Source: Williamwhitmania taraxaci (GTDB lineage: Bacteria; Bacteroidota; Bacteroidia; Bacteroidales; Williamwhitmaniaceae). Taken from it: a DNA stretch of 64,000 nucleotides. This document shows, piece by piece, positions 60,908-64,000 of the stretch; positions within the stretch are counted from its first letter, which is position 1; each line of letters begins with the position of its first letter. The notes under the pieces are model-generated. The model saw only the letters and a program-made list of their open reading frames with translations. It ran no database searches and was not told where the DNA came from. Made by a program: the position numbers and the translations under genes. The DNA lies in contig NZ_FMYP01000010.1 in NCBI RefSeq assembly GCF_900096565.1, positions 16,083 through 80,082 of the forward strand. Direction: 5' to 3'.

Positions 60908-61168
60908 ATGGTTATTTACGTAGGAAACATCCCTTATAACTTTAAGGAAGATGATCTCAAACAGGTCTTTTCTGATTACCCAAGTGTAGTTAGTGCAAAG
61001 TTGGTCATTGATAAGCAAACCAGACGATCGAAGGGATATGGATTTGTTGAGATGGGCGACGATAGCGAGGCGGCACTGGCAATTGAGAAGTTAAATGACT
61101 CTTTAGTTTCAGGTAGAAATATCAAAGTGAATAATGCACATAAAAACGAACCTACTGTCAAGGAATAG
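60908..61168 (+). CDS. RNA-binding protein with one RRM domain
   Basis: An 86-aa RRM: RNP2 is I-Y-V-G-N-I near residues 3-8 and RNP1 is K-G-Y-G-F-V-E-M at about 42-49. Bacterial RRM proteins of this size are abundant in Bacteroidota and cyanobacteria and may act as post-transcriptional regulators; the target RNA is unknown. Single gene with its own promoter and terminator. Confidence 0.95.
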   Translation: MVIYVGNIPYNFKEDDLKQVFSDYPSVVSAKLVIDKQTRRSKGYGFVEMGDDSEAALAIEKLNDSLVSGRNIKVNNAHKNEPTVKE

Positions 61169-61187
61169 TAGTTTTGTCTGTACAATT

Positions 61188-61222
61188 AAAAGGGCAGTAG
61201 GGCGCTTCCTAATGCCCTTTTT
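61188..61222 (+). terminator. Rho-independent terminator after the RRM gene
   Basis: The arms AAAAGGGCA (61188-61196) and TGCCCTTTT (61213-61221) form a 9-bp stem followed by T. Confidence 0.8.
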
Positions 61223-61397
61223 GCACATGAACCTACATCTTAGATTCTGAAAAAGATTGAGAGATACACCAGTCCCTTTTATTGTCACTTCAACTAGGAA
61301 TCCAAAAACAGAGTTAAAGTAGATAGTGGGTAATCTATTGTAATACTAATCTCTAACTGTTTCGATATGATGCTGTTGAAAGTTTGTATTTTAAAAC

Positions 61398-61430
61398 GAA
61401 AAGCCTCAACTTTTTAGGATGAGGCTTTTC
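61398..61430 (-). terminator. Terminator downstream of the truncated TonB receptor gene
   Basis: A perfect 11-bp stem GAAAAGCCTCA/TGAGGCTTTTC. It lies 20 bp past the minus-strand stop; the stem's AT-rich base and the following sequence allow termination in both directions. Confidence 0.65.
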
Positions 61431-61449
61431 TTGATTTTAATCAGTTGTA

Positions 61450-63645
61450 TTACTGAAAATCATCCATGGTATTATCGTTAGTGTCACTTTGTTTTTTGGA
61501 AGATCGTCGATAATCATTGATTTTATAGGTGAACCCAACAAAGATCATTTGGCTATCGCGACCCCGTTCGTAGCTGCGCTCGAAGTTGGTACCGTAGGTG
61601 GTCGAGTAGTAGGTGGTTGTTTTGAAAATATCGCTTATCCGCAAGGATAATGATCCCTTTCCTTTCATTATATCTTTTTTAAGACCCATATCCATCGACC
61701 ACATCTCCTTCATTTTTCCTTGTCCGCCAGCCGAAAATCCATGTCCGCCAGTGCCGCTGGTAACGATAGGTGATCGGTAGTTGAAACTTTGTTGGAACTC
61801 AATTTTGAATGGAAGGGTTATTGAACTGCTTGCCTTTGTTGTCCAACTGTTGGAACTCTTGGCGTCGGAAGTAACTCCAGCTCCGTCAATTTCGGCATGG
61901 AAGTAGCTGTAACTTGCGTTTACCCGCCACCATTTGAATAGAGGGGAAGAGGCGACTGTCTCAAACCCATAGTTCACCGATTTATTGAGGTTATCATAGG
62001 TGGTTTCGTAAATGCCATTATTTAGGCTAACCTGTTGGGCAATTACATCGTCGGTTTGGCGGTAAAAGAAGGTTGTGGTTACGTTTGTTTTGTTCTTCTG
62101 AAAACCATAGCCAATTTCGTAGGAGTTTACATATTCGGGGTTGATTGTTGGGTTGCCATAGCTTATGTTCTCTTGATCTTGCTTTATGGTAAATGGATTT
62201 AATACCCTGCTGCGTGGCCGGTTAATTCTTCGGCTGTAACTCAAACTTAAATCGTGATTCTCAACTATCGTATATTTGAGGTGAAGCGAAGGGAAATAGC
62301 TGATTAAATTTTTCTTGTAGTTTTGATCAGTTGTCTTTTGCTTCGATTCAGAATGGCTTTCCTCAACTCTTATTCCTGTTGTGTAGGCAAGTTTACCCAA
62401 GGTGTTGGAATAACTAGCATAGGCTGAATATACCTGCAACTTGTAATCGAAATCGTTGGAGTATTGGGTGTCTAAATCCCAAATGTTCGTTGTGTAGTTA
62501 TAATTCCATATAGAATAATCATTCGTAGGGTTTTTTATGTCGGCTTTAACTCCTGTCTCAAGCCGGCCTCCATTGCCAATAGGGGTTACATAATCAGATT
62601 GCAAGGTGTAGGACAAGCCTGGGCTAAGGGTTTCGGTCTTTTCCAATGCAGGTAAGGTGTAGATATTGTTATAGAAGTCTTTTGTTTGGTCTGAGTTCGA
62701 TATTTCATCTCCAGTCGATACGAAAAGATCTACCGTTAGATTTCTGCCTTTTGTTTCAAACTCTTTTCGATAGCTTAGGGTGATGTCGGATTCAATACCA
62801 TCCTTTGATGTTGAATGTCGCTTTTGTTGGTAGTAGTTGCTTACTTGGTTAAGCCCATCGTAGCTGGTGCTCTTAAGGAGGTCATCACCCGCCACAATTC
62901 TACCATTAAACCAAGAGGTAAAAGATAGCGTGTTTTTCGAACCAAAGGTATAGTCTACTCCGAAGCGTGCTCCGCCAAAATCCATTTTTCGGTCAAAATC
63001 GCCAACTTGGTCTAGTTTGGCCACCGATCCAAAATCGTTTTTGCTGGTGGAGTTGCTGTATCCGCTCATGGTAAAATGGCGGTAGTCTATATTGGTAAAG
63101 AAATTCCAAGCATCTTTTTTAAAGTTCAGGTTGACTGATCCCATGTACCGATTATTCGTTCCTGCGTTTAGCGACACCATGCCATTGGTTCCGGTGATCT
63201 TTTGTTTTTTAAGAACAATGTTAATAATACCGGCCATACCATCGGGATCATACTTCACCGAAGGGTTTGTTACAACCTCCACACTTTCGATCATTGCTGC
63301 AGGAAGTTGATCGAGGCTTGTCATCTGCGATGGTTTTCCATCGATAAGGATGTTGACGTTTGAGCTTCCCCTAAGGCTCACATTGCCATCGAAATCTACG
63401 GTGACAGATGGGACGTTTTGCATTACATCCAATGCCGATCCACCTATATTGGCTAAGTCTTTTTCTACATTTACCACTTTTTTGTCGAGGCTGTGGGTCA
63501 TCATCTCTTTTCTTCCTGTTATAGTTACTCCTTCAACAGCTTGTGATGTAGGACTTAACGTAATGATACCGAGGTCTACCTCTGGGCTCTTTGGGGTAAT
63601 CATAACGCCCTTAGTTTCAACTTGGCTATATCCGATGTATTTTAT
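61450..63645 (-). pseudogene. TonB-dependent receptor (OMP_b-brl_3 type), 5' end lost
   Basis: A 717-aa frame from an internal Met (63603), which extends upstream to base 63645 before meeting a stop (63646-63648). The upstream codons read I-K-Y-I-G-Y-S-Q-V, the conserved end of the CarboxypepD-like domain that normally opens these receptors. The signal peptide and the rest of that domain are missing. The plug (I-L-I-D-G-K-P-S and G-M-A-G-I-I-N-I-V-L) and barrel are intact. Immediately upstream lies the start of a transposase, so insertion-sequence damage is the likely cause. Without a signal peptide the protein would not be exported. An assembly join could give the same picture. Confidence 0.75.
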
Positions 63646-64000
63646 TCAATAGTTCGGTAATAACTAGTGTAAATATTTGACAATCAGAAAAATAGGCGTG
63701 AATAAATTTGAATAAGACCTTAGAAATCAGTATCTTAAAAGATTATTCCAGTAATTTTCTAAGCATGATTCCTAAGGTCAGTAATATTGTTAAGTATTAC
63801 ATATACAGCACATTAAACAATGACTGTTTTAATAAACTCAATAAAACTCGCAAAGATTTTGTTGTAAGCGTTCTTTGGCACATTTTGAGTATCAAAGGTA
63901 GGATAAATTTCTTACAGCTGGGTCGCTTTAGCCAATCTAGCGAACAGACCTACCGCAACCAGTTCGAGAAACCGTTCGATTTCTTTTCGTTCAACGAGCA
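63646..64000 (+). mobile_element. Left part of an insertion sequence (runs off the window)
   Basis: The receptor coding sequence breaks near 63645, where a non-coding end of about 60-115 bp is followed by a transposase-like frame pointing out of the window. The exact terminal inverted repeat and target duplication cannot be defined because the right end is missing. Confidence 0.6.
63765..64000 (+). CDS. Transposase, N-terminal fragment (3' end outside window)
   Basis: An uninterrupted frame of 78 codons from the ATG at 63765 to the window edge; a TTG at 63708 is an alternative start in the same frame. The segment H-I-L-S-I-K-G-R-I-N-F-L-Q-L-G-R-F, followed by S-S-E-Q-T-Y-R-N-Q-F-E-K-P-F-D-F, is typical of the N-terminal part of Bacteroidota DDE transposases (IS4-like group). 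The catalytic residues would lie beyond the window. The IS family is not certain. Confidence 0.65.
   Translation, partial: MIPKVSNIVKYYIYSTLNNDCFNKLNKTRKDFVVSVLWHILSIKGRINFLQLGRFSQSSEQTYRNQFEKPFDFFSFNE

Noticed and set aside
1..64000. tRNA, rRNA, CRISPR arrays and prophage genes
   Set aside because: Intergenic regions were read for cloverleaf-like and repeat-spacer patterns, and none was convincing.

Overview
The window looks like a chromosome segment of an anaerobic member of the Bacteroidota, most likely Bacteroidales. The evidence is a SusC/SusD outer-membrane pair, other TonB-dependent barrels with CarboxypepD-type N-termini, serpin and SusD lipoproteins, weak Shine-Dalgarno sequences, and several promoters resembling the Bacteroidetes -7 element TAnnTTTG. 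Anaerobic life is suggested by Hdr/Qmo-type iron-sulfur flavoproteins, ferredoxin-fused MinD ATPases, an FNR-like regulator and a carbamate kinase/ornithine carbamoyltransferase pair. No rRNA, tRNA, CRISPR array or prophage was seen.

Layout. 1-8.5 kb: the end of a molybdopterin-domain protein, a secreted serpin, a coiled-coil protein, two sensor histidine kinases and a receiver-only response regulator. 8.8-12 kb: uvrB and a DUF819 membrane protein. 12-16.7 kb (minus strand): C_GCAxxG_C_C protein, cobO, a thioesterase, an orphan hdrB-hdrC pair, an Mrp ATPase and an OsmC protein. 16.8-22.2 kb (minus): a metal-cluster locus with three NifX-like proteins, two MinD/ferredoxin ATPases, a CGGC protein, a peroxiredoxin, two small DUF5320-like proteins and a DUF134 regulator. 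That regulator's predicted promoter contains a perfect 22-bp palindrome. This set resembles the Desulfovibrio orange-protein (ORP) complex. 22.4-25.4 kb: a TonB receptor and a His-rich small membrane protein.

25.6-33.5 kb: an FNR-like regulator diverges from dsrE-dsrE2-tusA-mvhD-qmoA-qmoB-wHTH-qmoC-MBL. This is a sulfur-carrier and quinone-linked electron-transfer locus with no dsrAB or aprAB in the window. It is the most interesting system here, especially together with the separate hdrBC pair. The likely logic is sulfane sulfur handling (DsrE/TusA) coupled to Qmo/Hdr flavoproteins, which pass electrons to quinone through QmoC or to soluble HdrBC.

33.6-43.4 kb: an Omp85-type barrel, a chemoreceptor, a YfcC carrier and part of histidine catabolism (hutI, DUF4197, ftcD). 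43.5-51.3 kb: a SusCD pair and the sulfate-activation genes cysC-cysD-cysN. 51.4-58.6 kb: a newly spotted 43-aa membrane protein coupled to an NlpC/P60 hydrolase, a 7TM-HD phosphodiesterase, lolA, ftsK and a lipoprotein. 58.8-61.2 kb: arcC, an ornithine carbamoyltransferase and an RRM protein. 61.4-64 kb: a TonB receptor whose 5' end is cut off next to the start of a transposase that runs off the window, which points to insertion-sequence disruption.
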